From contig CBDDLM010000004.1 in the NCBI GenBank assembly GCA_965230665.1, forward strand, positions 2,852,001 to 2,916,000: DNA of 64,000 nt. The letters are read 5' to 3'. Both the position numbers and the translations under genes were made by a program. A model generated the notes under the pieces. The model did not search any database and was not told where the DNA came from. It saw only the letters and a list, made by a program, of their open reading frames with translations. Origin of the DNA: JAGNRR01 sp965230665. Lineage in GTDB: Bacteria; Bacteroidota; Bacteroidia; Chitinophagales; Chitinophagaceae. Of this stretch, positions 44,293 through 52,843 are shown one piece after another; within the stretch, counting starts at the first letter, position 1, and each line of letters begins with the position of its first letter.

Positions 44293-44505
44293 TTATGGTA
44301 TTTTCTTAGATGCTTTTATGAGTCCAAGATCCGCTTCTTCTTTACTTGTTATAATTAAACGACATGTGTCGCCTTCAATATTGGGTAATATTAATCGAAT
44401 CATTTGAAGCGTTTCAGTTAAATTCTCAGTAAGAACTTGTTTGAATGGAACAGTACAATTTTCTAATTCAATTTTATAATATATCGCAGTGGAGTCAGTA
44501 CCCAT
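44293..44505 (-). CDS. Small hypothetical protein
   Basis: A 70-residue frame (MGTDSTAIYYKIELENCTVP...) with no membrane helix or signal peptide and a mixed alpha/beta character. It lies 42 bases downstream of the GT39-type gene on the same strand and ends at the shared terminator, which supports a real gene. No family recognised. Confidence 0.45.
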   Translation of the reverse strand: MGTDSTAIYYKIELENCTVPFKQVLTENLTETLQMIRLILPNIEGDTCRLIITSKEEADLGLIKASKKIP

Positions 44506-44547
44506 TAAAGAGTAAACGAATATTTACAGCACTTTATTGCACGCGTA

Positions 44548-46146
44548 CTATCTAATCTTTACAATATGGTATTGTTCTGTATGTTTACTTCTTGTAGTAG
44601 GATTTAGAAAACCAATTTGGATTTTAGCAATATGATAGCGTTCACCTGAGTATAGCACTTTCGAGTTTGTAAAGGCTTCTTGAATTGTTTTTAAACCTTT
44701 ATCGCTTGTAACTATATAATCAAACGCACGAGCAGCCTTCATATTCCATACTGGAAAAATATTTTCTTGCAACAAAAAATCTAACGACCTTAGGACTTGT
44801 GAGTCGTAACTGCTCAATTTTTTGGGATCTAACTTCAGCTCTTTTACCTTTTTAGCTACAGTATACTCTTTTTGATATGGGAATAGATTGGAGTAGAAAA
44901 CAAAATTCAATAAAATATTAAAAATGATAGCTAAAGAAACACTTACGGCCAGAAGAGTGATTTGCTTTTTATGCTCAGAAATAATTAGGGCTATTATCAC
45001 AAGGGAGCTTAGAAAGAGAAGTGTTATTTGCCAATGATTCATGTCTGGGAATATCAAATAGAGAAGAATGGGAAAGCTAAGAAAAGCTATATAAAGAATA
45101 CCATTATGCAATACGCGGAGCATTCTAAATTTATGCGGGAAGAAATTCTTGGTGCTAGTAAAATAACGAGCAATCAATAAACATATGAAAGGAAGGATTA
45201 CATAAATATAGTGTGGCAATTGAAAGTGACTCATACCCAATGAGATATATCCAAGTAGCACTGCTGACGTGCTAATCCACTCAGTCTGTATAACGCGATG
45301 CCAAAGTTTTAGAAATCCTCGAATTGTACCCATTAAGAAGAACAGCGTAAAAGGAATAAGGCCCCATAGTAGGTTTTCATAGAGAAACGTAAAACCCGCG
45401 TTGTTATTCCAGACGCTTTCTCCCGTTATTCTTCCAAAGCTCTGCGTCCAGTAAAAGAAGCGCAAGCCAGAGACCCCATTTTCTCCATTAACTGTTTTTT
45501 CAGGGTGTAAATCAAATTGTTCGTATAAGCCTATACTCATCGGTAACAAGACGACTCCTATTATTATGAGCATAGGAATATATTGCCATCTGAGTATGTT
45601 ACTCCATTGCTTCTTAATTATAAAATGAGGTAGAAATCCAAAACCAATAATCAGTAAGGCTATAGGCCCTTTTGTTAACATACCACCGCCAATACATAGT
45701 GCTCCCCAAATCCAACCAAACCTCTTAGCTTGATACAACCAGTTGGAAATCTGCCAAAAAGCAGTTATTGTAAAACTTAGTAGTATCGTATCTGTTTTAA
45801 TATCATTGGTTACCAAAAACATAGCTTGACAAGAAGCAAATATGATAGCAGCAGTATGTGCGGTTTCTTGGTTGTAAAAGAGTTTAGTAAATCGATAAAG
45901 TGCATAAATGGCCCATATGGCAAATAGTATTGAAGGGAGCTTATAGGCCCAAGTGGACACACCAAAGAGTTTCATGCTGAGGGCGGAAACCCAAAAAAGA
46001 AAAGGGGGTTTATCTAAATAGTCTGCACCGCCATCATAAACATGTAACCAATTGCTTGTTTGGAGCATTTCTCGGCTCATTTCGGCATATTGTGCGGCGT
46101 CAATCTCAAGGATCGGTACGAATAGGTTAGATGCATAAACCAGCAT
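44548..46146 (-). CDS. GT39/ArnT-like membrane glycosyltransferase
   Basis: A 532-residue polytopic protein with about 11-12 helices. The first loop has EIDAAQYAEMSREM, the DxxxYAE(M)xREM signature of GT-C enzymes (ArnT, PMT family), then YLDKPPFLFWVSALS. They move sugars from lipid-phosphate carriers to lipid A or proteins. The ATG at 46146 cuts the first membrane helix. The same frame stays open and protein-like up to 46209, with no ATG, GTG or TTG; ATT at 46203 may be the real start. Confidence 0.85.
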   Translation of the reverse strand: MLVYASNLFVPILEIDAAQYAEMSREMLQTSNWLHVYDGGADYLDKPPFLFWVSALSMKLFGVSTWAYKLPSILFAIWAIYALYRFTKLFYNQETAHTAAIIFASCQAMFLVTNDIKTDTILLSFTITAFWQISNWLYQAKRFGWIWGALCIGGGMLTKGPIALLIIGFGFLPHFIIKKQWSNILRWQYIPMLIIIGVVLLPMSIGLYEQFDLHPEKTVNGENGVSGLRFFYWTQSFGRITGESVWNNNAGFTFLYENLLWGLIPFTLFFLMGTIRGFLKLWHRVIQTEWISTSAVLLGYISLGMSHFQLPHYIYVILPFICLLIARYFTSTKNFFPHKFRMLRVLHNGILYIAFLSFPILLYLIFPDMNHWQITLLFLSSLVIIALIISEHKKQITLLAVSVSLAIIFNILLNFVFYSNLFPYQKEYTVAKKVKELKLDPKKLSSYDSQVLRSLDFLLQENIFPVWNMKAARAFDYIVTSDKGLKTIQEAFTNSKVLYSGERYHIAKIQIGFLNPTTRSKHTEQYHIVKIR

Positions 46147-46217
46147 AATACCAGCCCAGAGCAGGTATTCCAGTCTTTTATCGTTATTTTTTAAAGAATA
46201 AATGGCTTGTTATTAGT

Positions 46218-46248
46218 TTTGTGGTATTGGCAAAAGTACATAAATTTG
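46218..46248 (+). promoter_or_regulatory. Promoter of rpmE2 (L31)
   Basis: TTTG at 46218-46221 and TAAATTTG at 46241-46248 are separated by 19 bases, an exact consensus Bacteroidota promoter. On the other strand, TACTTTTG at 46238-46231 could be the -7 box of the GT39-type gene, so the two promoters would interlock. Confidence 0.7.
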
Positions 46249-46258
46249 CGCCTCATTC

Positions 46259-46276
46259 GTACGGTTGGTATCGTAC
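46259..46276 (+). promoter_or_regulatory. Small hairpin in the L31 leader
   Basis: GTACG (46259-46263) pairs with CGTAC (46272-46276) around an 8-base loop in the ~40-base leader of the L31 gene. It could be an autoregulatory site, but 5 bp is weak evidence. Confidence 0.3.
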
Positions 46277-46291
46277 ACTAAAATTAAAATT

Positions 46292-46540
46292 ATGAGAAAA
46301 GATATTCATCCAGAAAACTATCGTTTCGTTGTATTCAAAGATATGACGAATGATTCTACGTTTTTATCGAAGTCTACAGCAAATTCTAAAGAGACTATTA
46401 AGTGGGAAGACGGAAACGAATACCCATTAATTAAATTGGATATTTCAAGTAGTTCACATCCTTTTTACACAGGTAAGAAAGTAATGGTGGATACTGCAGG
46501 ACGTATTGACAAGTTTAATAAACGTTACGCAAAGAAATAA
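46292..46540 (+). CDS. rpmE2: 50S ribosomal protein L31 type B
   Basis: From the ATG at 46292 the protein has 82 residues and starts MRKDIHPENYRFVVFKDMTN. It lacks the zinc-binding Cys of the C+ form, so it is the zinc-independent type B form. The ending HPFYTGKKVMVDTAGRIDKF is diagnostic. A longer frame from 46265 adds 9 residues that are not L31-like. It has its own promoter and terminator. Confidence 0.95.
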   Translation: MRKDIHPENYRFVVFKDMTNDSTFLSKSTANSKETIKWEDGNEYPLIKLDISSSSHPFYTGKKVMVDTAGRIDKFNKRYAKK

Positions 46541-46566
46541 TCTTTATTTATAAGAATAATATTATA

Positions 46567-46602
46567 ACACCCTTCAACTCAGTTGAAGGGTGTTTTGTTT
46601 TT
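46567..46602 (+). terminator. Terminator after rpmE2
   Basis: ACACCCTTCAACT and AGTTGAAGGGTGT form a long perfect stem followed by TTTTGTTTTTT. Confidence 0.88.
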
Positions 46603-46622
46603 TATAATTAACTTAGTGTGTT

Positions 46623-47303
46623 GTGGGGATAATTGAATTAGATCAACAGAAGGCGCATATTAACATTATGTCCTCCATTTTTCTATATGGCGACGCCATC
46701 AGTGAGGAAATAAGAAAAGATATGGAAGAGGAGATTAACGAGATGTGGAATCAACCTAAGGCACTCGTTTGGATTGAGCAATATCCTTATTTGGCCATAT
46801 TTAAGACTGAGGTATTTCTATACCCTGATCTTAGAGAGGGCGAAGTTCGATCCAATAAAAATCCCCGTAACAATTATATACGTGTAGAGGAGTTTGCTTA
46901 TGGTAATATTTCTTTTGTTGATGGCCTTGGAAGTAATACAGGTTATTTCAAAAAAGAAAATCTGTATAAAGGGAGTACAACTGCCGCTCATGAATATGGA
47001 CATACGTTGGGCTTGCCACACCCACATGACATGAATCTATTAGGTAAGGGGCAACCTGGTATTATGTACCCAAGAGGTACATTGGTTGATGCACAATATC
47101 AATATGATCCCAATATTCAACCTGGTGAGAAAGGAGGAACGATGAATCCTGTGCACAGAAGAGTATTTCAAGAAGACATTGATTTATTAAATTTAAGTAC
47201 TAGGATAAAGCGAAAGGAATCCGTAATTGGGAAATTCAGTATGCGTTATCATTTGCCTCATTTAAGTAATGAAAGACCTTCTAATCCTCTTGGTTGGGTG
47301 TAA
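46623..47303 (+). CDS. Metzincin-type zinc metallopeptidase without signal peptide
   Basis: A 226-residue protein starting at GTG (46623). The extended zinc motif is HEYGHTLGLPH (H123, E124, H127, H133), with GIMYPRG giving a Met-turn (M148), as in matrixin-like metzincins. No signal peptide, propeptide or sorting domain is visible, so it may act in the cytoplasm or be released by another route. A later ATG at 46668 is an alternative start. It overlaps the convergent CCA-enzyme gene by 23 bases. Confidence 0.75.
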   Translation: MGIIELDQQKAHINIMSSIFLYGDAISEEIRKDMEEEINEMWNQPKALVWIEQYPYLAIFKTEVFLYPDLREGEVRSNKNPRNNYIRVEEFAYGNISFVDGLGSNTGYFKKENLYKGSTTAAHEYGHTLGLPHPHDMNLLGKGQPGIMYPRGTLVDAQYQYDPNIQPGEKGGTMNPVHRRVFQEDIDLLNLSTRIKRKESVIGKFSMRYHLPHLSNERPSNPLGWV

Positions 47304-48702
47304 GATTGAGTTCTTGTCCCTTTTCTAAAAGATAAGTATAAGCGGCTTCATAGTTATTGGGAATTTCTCCTTCAAGTATGGCTTCGCGAACAGCAAGTTT
47401 TAGGTCCCCAATAATTTTACTCGGTTTTAGATTAAATGTTTTCATAATAATCTCACCAGTAATAGGAGGTTGCCAGTTTCTTATTTTATCCTTTTCTTCA
47501 ACTTCTATAAGGCGTTGTTTTACAAGTTCAAAGTTCTTCTTATACCGTTTCACCTTTTCAGGGTTTTTAGAGGTAATATCTGCATTGCATAAAGTAAGCA
47601 AGTCTTCTAAATCGTCACCAGCATCAAATAAGAGTCTGCGCAAGGCACTATCTGTTATTTCATCCTTAGTAAGTGAAATAGGACGTAAATGAAGTCGAAC
47701 CAGTTTTTGGACGTACTTCATCTTATCAGTAGTAGGCAATTTGAGTTGTTTAAAAATTTTGGGAACCATTTTGCCTCCTAACCACTCGTGCCCATGAAAA
47801 GTCCAACCATGTCCCTCTTCGAATTTTTTAGTAGCTGGCTTTGCTATATCATGTAAAATGGCAGCCCAACGTAACCAAAGATTATTTGTATTCGGTGCAA
47901 TATTATCAAGGACCTCGATGGTGTGATAGAAATTATCTTTATGTCCTTTCCCGTTTCTCCTTTCTACACCAGCTAGATTGGTCATTTGCTTAAAAAAGTA
48001 GGGGAGTAATCCAGTGTCTTTTAGCAGTTTAAAACCGATTGATGGTTTAGGACTTAAGATAATTTTATTGAGTTCGTCTGTAATACGTTCTTGTGAGATA
48101 ATCTTGATGCGATCGGCCATAGCCGTAATGGCTTGTAAGCTGTTCGCTTCGATCTCAAAGTTTAGTTGTGTCGCAAAACGAATGGCACGCATCATTCGTA
48201 ATGGGTCATCGCTATACGTTTTTTCAGGCTCCAAAGGGGTGCGGATTATCCGTTGGTCAAGATCTGCCTGTCCATCGAATGGATCAATTAATGTTCCAAA
48301 GTTCTCCTTATTAATTGAAATAGAGAGTGCATTAATCGTAAAGTCTCGTCTTTCTTGATCGTCTTGTAGGCTGCCATTTTCAACAATAGGTTTTCGCGAG
48401 TTGCTTCGGTAGCTTTCCTTACGAGCACCAACAAATTCAATTTCGTAATGATCTACAACGAATTGTGCAGTACCAAAATTCTTAAAAACATTGACTTGAC
48501 TCGGGTGCTCAAATTGTTTAGCAGCCTTTTCTGCAAACGCAATGCCGTTACCTAAACAGACAATATCTATATCCTTTGAAGGCCGATGCAGTATTTTGTC
48601 TCGTACAAAACCGCCAACAGCATAAGCCTTAATATTTAATGCATCAGCGGCTAAACCAATTTTACGAAGAATTTGTTCCTCCTTTTCAGCGAGCTGAATC
48701 AT
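47281..48702 (-). CDS. CCA-adding enzyme / poly(A) polymerase family protein with HD domain
   Basis: A 473-residue class II nucleotidyltransferase. The catalytic region has AVGGFVRDKILHRPSKDIDIV (GG and DxD) and DDQERRDFTINALSI. The flexible loop DPLRMMRAIRFATQL follows. A C-terminal HD domain (WAAILHDIAKPAT, about residue 275) may give phosphohydrolase activity. It probably repairs or adds tRNA CCA ends, consistent with the tRNA gene here lacking CCA. Its ATG overlaps the stop of the upstream porin-like gene by 1 base. Confidence 0.92.
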   Translation of the reverse strand: MIQLAEKEEQILRKIGLAADALNIKAYAVGGFVRDKILHRPSKDIDIVCLGNGIAFAEKAAKQFEHPSQVNVFKNFGTAQFVVDHYEIEFVGARKESYRSNSRKPIVENGSLQDDQERRDFTINALSISINKENFGTLIDPFDGQADLDQRIIRTPLEPEKTYSDDPLRMMRAIRFATQLNFEIEANSLQAITAMADRIKIISQERITDELNKIILSPKPSIGFKLLKDTGLLPYFFKQMTNLAGVERRNGKGHKDNFYHTIEVLDNIAPNTNNLWLRWAAILHDIAKPATKKFEEGHGWTFHGHEWLGGKMVPKIFKQLKLPTTDKMKYVQKLVRLHLRPISLTKDEITDSALRRLLFDAGDDLEDLLTLCNADITSKNPEKVKRYKKNFELVKQRLIEVEEKDKIRNWQPPITGEIIMKTFNLKPSKIIGDLKLAVREAILEGEIPNNYEAAYTYLLEKGQELNLTPNQED

Positions 48703-49373
48703 TATTCCTCTTTTTTTATCAGATACATGAGCCTTACGCTGATCGAACGGTTGGTCTGAGTTTCTCGTTCTACCCGTGGGTCATGCGTTTCTCTGATGTT
48801 GAGGATTGAGTTTTGAAATCGAAAGTTTAAATGGAAGCGTTTATACAATCTGTAGCTTGCCCCTAAGTTGAGTGCAACATCAAACTTTTTAAAAGGGTAT
48901 AGTTCATCCGTATCTTCTCCATTTAATACTGCTGTAGCATTTACTAGTTGCGCGTAAGAGAAACCCGCACTCAGCATACTTCGTTTATCATTGAAAAAAT
49001 AATTGAAGTTCAATGGAATTTCTGCTGTCTGCAAAAGAATGTTATACTCCTGAATAATCGTACTGCTATTACCATATCGGGCGGGGAGCTGGTTTTTACC
49101 GGCTAAACTTCCTTTTTCAGAATAAAGAAGTGACATGCTAATAGTGGCTTGATCCATTAGCCTAGTATGTACCACTGCGCCTCCGTTTAAACCAATCTTT
49201 CGATAACCAGCGAAATTATCACCATCTACTTGCGCAAAATTTGTACCTAGAATAAAGCCTCCAAAGAATGTAGGTTCATCGCTGTAATACTGTGCCTGCG
49301 CTGTATTTGTGCATAAAATGAGCATAGCCAGAAGCGATGCAATCAAAAATGGGTTTATTTTAGTTTTCTGCAT
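48702..49373 (-). CDS. Outer-membrane beta-barrel protein (porin/OmpX-like fold)
   Basis: A 223-residue protein with a signal peptide (about 1-27, ending AQAQ). Alternating strands follow (GGFILGTNFAQVDGDNFAGY, NGGAVVHTRLMDQATISMSL, FDVALNLGASYRLYKRFHLN), ending in SVRLMYLI. This is the PorT/OmpX-like barrel layout common in Bacteroidota; function unknown. Its start is only 14 bases from the divergent gene at 49388. It is probably co-transcribed with the CCA-enzyme gene. Confidence 0.78.
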   Translation of the reverse strand: MQKTKINPFLIASLLAMLILCTNTAQAQYYSDEPTFFGGFILGTNFAQVDGDNFAGYRKIGLNGGAVVHTRLMDQATISMSLLYSEKGSLAGKNQLPARYGNSSTIIQEYNILLQTAEIPLNFNYFFNDKRSMLSAGFSYAQLVNATAVLNGEDTDELYPFKKFDVALNLGASYRLYKRFHLNFRFQNSILNIRETHDPRVERETQTNRSISVRLMYLIKKEE

Positions 49374-49387
49374 TTGAGTGTAAAGAT

Positions 49388-49663
49388 ATGAGTATAAAAC
49401 TAACGAAAAAAAACTTAGAAAAATTACGTTCTTTATTTGAAGAAATAGGATTTCGAGTTCGATTTGAGAAAGGAAACTTTCAGTCTGGTTATTGTCTAAT
49501 CAAAGAGCATAACGTAGCCGTAATTAATAAGTTTTTACCAGTAGAGGGTAGGGTACAAGCTATGCTTGATATTCTACCGCAGATAGAACAAGTAGATGTA
49601 TCGAAACTGAGTGGTGAAGGTGAAGCGCTTTACAAAGAAGTGCTAAACGTAGAAGCAGACTAG
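49388..49663 (+). CDS. Conserved hypothetical protein
   Basis: A 91-residue soluble alpha/beta protein (LTKKNLEKLRSLFEEIGFRV, RFEKGNFQSGYCLIKEHNVA). The compact, regular composition suggests a real, conserved small protein, but I do not recognise the family. It is divergent from the outer-membrane barrel gene with 14 bases between starts. Confidence 0.7.
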   Translation: MSIKLTKKNLEKLRSLFEEIGFRVRFEKGNFQSGYCLIKEHNVAVINKFLPVEGRVQAMLDILPQIEQVDVSKLSGEGEALYKEVLNVEAD

Positions 49664-49800
49664 TTAAGTACTAGATAACGCAACTAGTATAAATGCACCA
49701 AACTACTGAAAGTCGTACTAGATACTCCAACCAATTTGTAAGGGCTTTTCTTAATTAAATCTTGACTGAATAGAGTAAGCGTTAAAGTTGACCTTGTAAA

Positions 49801-51162
49801 CTACTCAGCAAAATTCTTATGAAAATGAGGGATCGTTTCAATGCCCTTGTAGTAGTTAGCTACATCGTATTTTTCGTTAGGTGAGTGGATGTTATCATCA
49901 TCTAGTCCGAAGCCCATAAGTACCGTTTTCAGCCCCAAGGTTTTTTCAAACAAAGAAATAATTGGAATACTGCCACCACCACGAGTAGGTATTGGCGCTT
50001 TGCCAAAAGTGGTCTCTATAGCCTTAGCTGCTGCTTGATAAGCTTTACCGTCGGTAGGAGTAACAGCAGGCTCTCCACCATGATGTGGGGTTACTTTTAC
50101 CTTTACACCAGCTGGAGCAAGTGCTTCAAAGTGCCTGGTGAATAGTTCCTCAATTTCTGTTGATACTTGATGGGGTACCAAGCGCATAGAAATCTTAGCA
50201 TAAGCTTTAGAGGGTAAAACTGTCTTGGCACCTTCTCCAATATAACCTCCCCAAATTCCATTTAGTTCGAGTGTTGGACGAATTCCTGTGCGCTCTAAAG
50301 TTGTAAATCCTTGCTCTCCCCAAACGTCATCTACTTCCAAGTTCTTTTTATAGTCTTCTAGATCAAATGGAGCTTTGTTTAAGTCTGTTCTTTCTGCTTC
50401 CGTAAGTTCTGCTACTTTATCATAAAATCCATCAACCGTAATATGATTATTCTCATCATGCAAGCTGGCAACCATTTGGCAGAGAATGGTAATCGGGTTG
50501 GCTACTGCGCCTCCATAAACACCACTATGTAAATCACGATTAGGTCCTGTTACTTCAACTTCCATATAAGCTAAACCACGAAGGCCTGTTTCGATACTGG
50601 GGTCATCCATACTGATCATAGATGTATCCGAGACTAAAACGACATCGGCTTTTAACTTTTCTACATTTTCTTCTAAAAAAGGAGCTAGGTGAGTGCTTCC
50701 CACTTCTTCTTCACCTTCAATGATATATTTTACATTACAAGCCAATGAGCCTGTTTTGCTCATAGTTTCCAATGCTTTTACGTGCATATATACCTGTCCT
50801 TTGTCATCACATGCCCCACGAGCATAGATCTTACCATCTTTAATAACAGGATCAAACGGCCCGCTATCCCATAGATCTAATGGGTCGGCAGGTTGAACGT
50901 CATAATGACCATAGGTTAAGATTGTTGGTAAGTTCGGATCTATAATCTTTTCTCCATATACGATAGGATGACCTGCTGTCTCACATATTTCTACATGATC
51001 ACAACCAGCATCTAACAAGCTTTGTTTTATAGATTCTGCGCAAGTGAGCATATCCGCTTTATGTTCAGATTTCGCACTTACCGAAGGAATTCTAAGTAGG
51101 TCTAGCAGTTCGTCTAAAAATCTTTCTTTGTTTTCATTTTGATATTCCGTCCAAGCTTGCAT
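49801..51162 (-). CDS. M20-family dipeptidase
   Basis: A 453-residue zinc peptidase of the carnosinase-like M20 group. Metal and catalytic residues lie in LTYGHYDVQPADP (His, Asp), ARGACDDKGQ (Asp), EGEEEVGS (Glu-Glu) and DTSMISMDDPSIETGLRG. A dimerisation domain (about 195-345) has DLHSGVYGGAVANP. The C-terminal GFGLDDDNIHSPNEKYD provides the last His. It hydrolyses dipeptides, probably in the cytoplasm since no signal peptide is seen. It follows the downstream glycosyltransferase region as a single gene. Confidence 0.93.
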   Translation of the reverse strand: MQAWTEYQNENKERFLDELLDLLRIPSVSAKSEHKADMLTCAESIKQSLLDAGCDHVEICETAGHPIVYGEKIIDPNLPTILTYGHYDVQPADPLDLWDSGPFDPVIKDGKIYARGACDDKGQVYMHVKALETMSKTGSLACNVKYIIEGEEEVGSTHLAPFLEENVEKLKADVVLVSDTSMISMDDPSIETGLRGLAYMEVEVTGPNRDLHSGVYGGAVANPITILCQMVASLHDENNHITVDGFYDKVAELTEAERTDLNKAPFDLEDYKKNLEVDDVWGEQGFTTLERTGIRPTLELNGIWGGYIGEGAKTVLPSKAYAKISMRLVPHQVSTEIEELFTRHFEALAPAGVKVKVTPHHGGEPAVTPTDGKAYQAAAKAIETTFGKAPIPTRGGGSIPIISLFEKTLGLKTVLMGFGLDDDNIHSPNEKYDVANYYKGIETIPHFHKNFAE

Positions 51163-51239
51163 AATAGTATATTTTAAATTTTCTGATGATTTCAGGTCCG
51201 AATATTCGGATTGCTAATATACAAAGCAAAGAGCAAGCA

Positions 51240-52115
51240 TTATCGCACCTGAAGATATTTTAGGTAATTCTTTAGCCTTACAATGAGTGGAAGTTGCACT
51301 TCTTTTAAAGGTCCACTGAAAGAAGTGCCCCGGTGCAGGTAATATTTTGTAAAAGTACTGCTCGTTATTTTCCATTTTTTTAGAAAAATATTGCGGCCGA
51401 CATTTTTCTTAAGTCTTTTGGTAGAGCGTGATCCAAAGTGATACACTTTGCTTGATCCAAGACCTCTAAAGTATCGAATACCTGCTTGCCAGAATTTCAT
51501 ACTCAAATCAGGGTCTGAGTACATGCCTGGCGAAAACTCCTCGCTCATGCCACCCACAAGATTCCAAATACTCTTGTGCATGACATTAGGTGGCCAGGTA
51601 CTGCCGTTCCAATCTTTTTTTTCAATTTTAGAAAATTCTTGAAGAAGCCTTTCTTCCTGAAAGGTTTCAATCGAATGTCCATAATCCTGCACACATACAC
51701 ACGGATTACCAGTTTCAACGGGCTCAATCATTGTCGCAGAAAGCATAAACTTGTTATGTCCGATTTTTTGAATCGTATCATAAAGTTCTTTATCCCATTG
51801 AGGCAGGACAAACATATCGTCATTAATATAAAGTAGATAATCGGTTTGAGCTAATGCTACCGCTTCATTTAATCCCGTACAGATACCAAGATTTTTATCG
51901 GAATAGATATAATCAAGATCTTCTTGTGATTGCACCCACTCTAGGGTACCATCAGTGCCTTCATTGATAATCACAATAATTTGATGTGATCGTTCTGAGT
52001 GCGTTTGAATACTTCTTATGCACAATTGCAGGTAAGGTAGATTATTCCATGTAGGCAATAAGATGCTGAATGTACATTTTTCAGATGCTGATCTTTTTTT
52101 TTGGACAATGGCCAT
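51240..52115 (-). CDS. Family 2 glycosyltransferase
   Basis: From the ATG at 52115 the protein has 291 residues. The GT2 fold starts at FSILLPTWNNLPYLQLCIRS, with the nucleotide-sugar DxD-like LLYINDDMFVLP and an acceptor-site region GMYSDPDLSMKFWQAG. A longer frame reaching 52172 runs through a terminator and is rejected. It probably glycosylates an envelope polysaccharide. It lies downstream of the ribosomal-protein cluster but beyond its terminator. Confidence 0.87.
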   Translation of the reverse strand: MAIVQKKRSASEKCTFSILLPTWNNLPYLQLCIRSIQTHSERSHQIIVIINEGTDGTLEWVQSQEDLDYIYSDKNLGICTGLNEAVALAQTDYLLYINDDMFVLPQWDKELYDTIQKIGHNKFMLSATMIEPVETGNPCVCVQDYGHSIETFQEERLLQEFSKIEKKDWNGSTWPPNVMHKSIWNLVGGMSEEFSPGMYSDPDLSMKFWQAGIRYFRGLGSSKVYHFGSRSTKRLKKNVGRNIFLKKWKITSSTFTKYYLHRGTSFSGPLKEVQLPLIVRLKNYLKYLQVR

Positions 52116-52135
52116 AAATTCTTCTGCAAGTAAAC

Positions 52136-52169
52136 AAAAAAATCCTCCCCAACAAAAAAGGGGAGGATT
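52136..52169 (-). terminator. Terminator of the rpmB-rpmG-DUF4295 cluster
   Basis: On the minus strand AATCCTCCCC and GGGGAGGATT pair around a 9-base loop and are followed by seven T. Confidence 0.88.
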
Positions 52170-52191
52170 CAATTATTTAATTAGGTAAGAA

Positions 52192-52350
52192 TTATTTCTT
52201 CAAGAATTCTTTTACATTGTCCTTCAAAACCATGTTCGCTTTAAAAGAATAGTTCCCTGTTTTACTTTTTACGGCACGAATAACTTTGCTGTAGTTTTTT
52301 GATTCAACTGCTGCTCCTTTTTTAATCGCCGTTTTTGCTGCTTTTGCCAT
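52192..52350 (-). CDS. DUF4295 protein
   Basis: A 52-residue basic protein found by translation: it starts MAKAAKTAIKKGAAVESKNY and ends with TGNYSFKANMVLKDNVKEFL plus KK. It matches the DUF4295 family, small Lys-rich proteins regularly encoded after L28 and L33 in Bacteroidota. A ribosome-associated role is likely from context but not established. It starts 5 bases after the rpmG stop. Confidence 0.88.
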   Translation of the reverse strand: MAKAAKTAIKKGAAVESKNYSKVIRAVKSKTGNYSFKANMVLKDNVKEFLKK

Positions 52351-52355
52351 AATGC

Positions 52356-52538
52356 TTATTTAATTTCTTTGTGAACAGTATATTTTTTCATGATGGGGTT
52401 AAACTTTTTTAACTCCAAGCGTTCTGGTGTATTCTTTTTATTCTTAGTAGAAATGTAGCGGCTTGTGCCAGGAAGACCACTTTCTTTGTGCTCTGTACAT
52501 TCTAAGATAATTTGAACTCTATTTCCTTTTTTTGCCAT
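52356..52538 (-). CDS. rpmG: 50S ribosomal protein L33
   Basis: A 60-residue L33: MAKKGNRVQIILECTEHKES, then RYISTKNKKNTPERLELKKF and a NPIMKKYTVHKE ending. The paired zinc-binding CxxC motifs are absent, so this is the zinc-independent form. It lies between rpmB and the DUF4295 gene in a tight minus-strand cluster. Confidence 0.97.
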   Translation of the reverse strand: MAKKGNRVQIILECTEHKESGLPGTSRYISTKNKKNTPERLELKKFNPIMKKYTVHKEIK

Positions 52539-52560
52539 GATGCTTTCCTATTTATTAAGA

Positions 52561-52797
52561 TTAAATTTTTGCGCCTGCAGCTCTCATTTCTTTTACAACG
52601 TTATACAAACCACGTTTGTTAATTGTACGCATACCTTGTGTAGATAATTTCAAGGTAATCCATTTGTCCTCCTCTGCTAGATAGTAGCGTTTTTTCTGTA
52701 AATTAGGCATAAAACGCTTAATCGTTTTCTTGTTAGAAAAAGACACTTTATTCCCTTTTTGATAGCTTTTACCGCTTACTGCACATACTTTAGCCAT
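52561..52797 (-). CDS. rpmB: 50S ribosomal protein L28
   Basis: A 78-residue L28: MAKVCAVSGKSYQKGNKVSF, then RFMPNLQKKRYYLAEEDKWI and STQGMRTINKRGL. First gene of the L28-L33-DUF4295 cluster. Its ~40-base leader carries a palindromic hairpin and its promoter is close to consensus. Confidence 0.97.
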   Translation of the reverse strand: MAKVCAVSGKSYQKGNKVSFSNKKTIKRFMPNLQKKRYYLAEEDKWITLKLSTQGMRTINKRGLYNVVKEMRAAGAKI

Positions 52798-52816
52798 TAC
52801 TTAAATTTTTAGTCCC

Positions 52817-52830
52817 TTCCGAAGCTTCGG
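52817..52830 (-). promoter_or_regulatory. Palindromic hairpin in the rpmB leader
   Basis: TCCGAAGCTTCGGA is a perfect 14-base palindrome in the 5' leader, with outer CCC/GGG pairs about 4-7 bases away. It may be a translational autoregulation site for the ribosomal-protein cluster; the protein is not known. Confidence 0.45.
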
Positions 52831-52843
52831 ATTTTTGGGATTG

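Noticed and set aside
52116..52172. N-terminal extension of the GT2 gene
   Set aside because: These codons read through the terminator hairpin of the ribosomal-protein cluster; the ATG at 52115 fits the GT2 fold.
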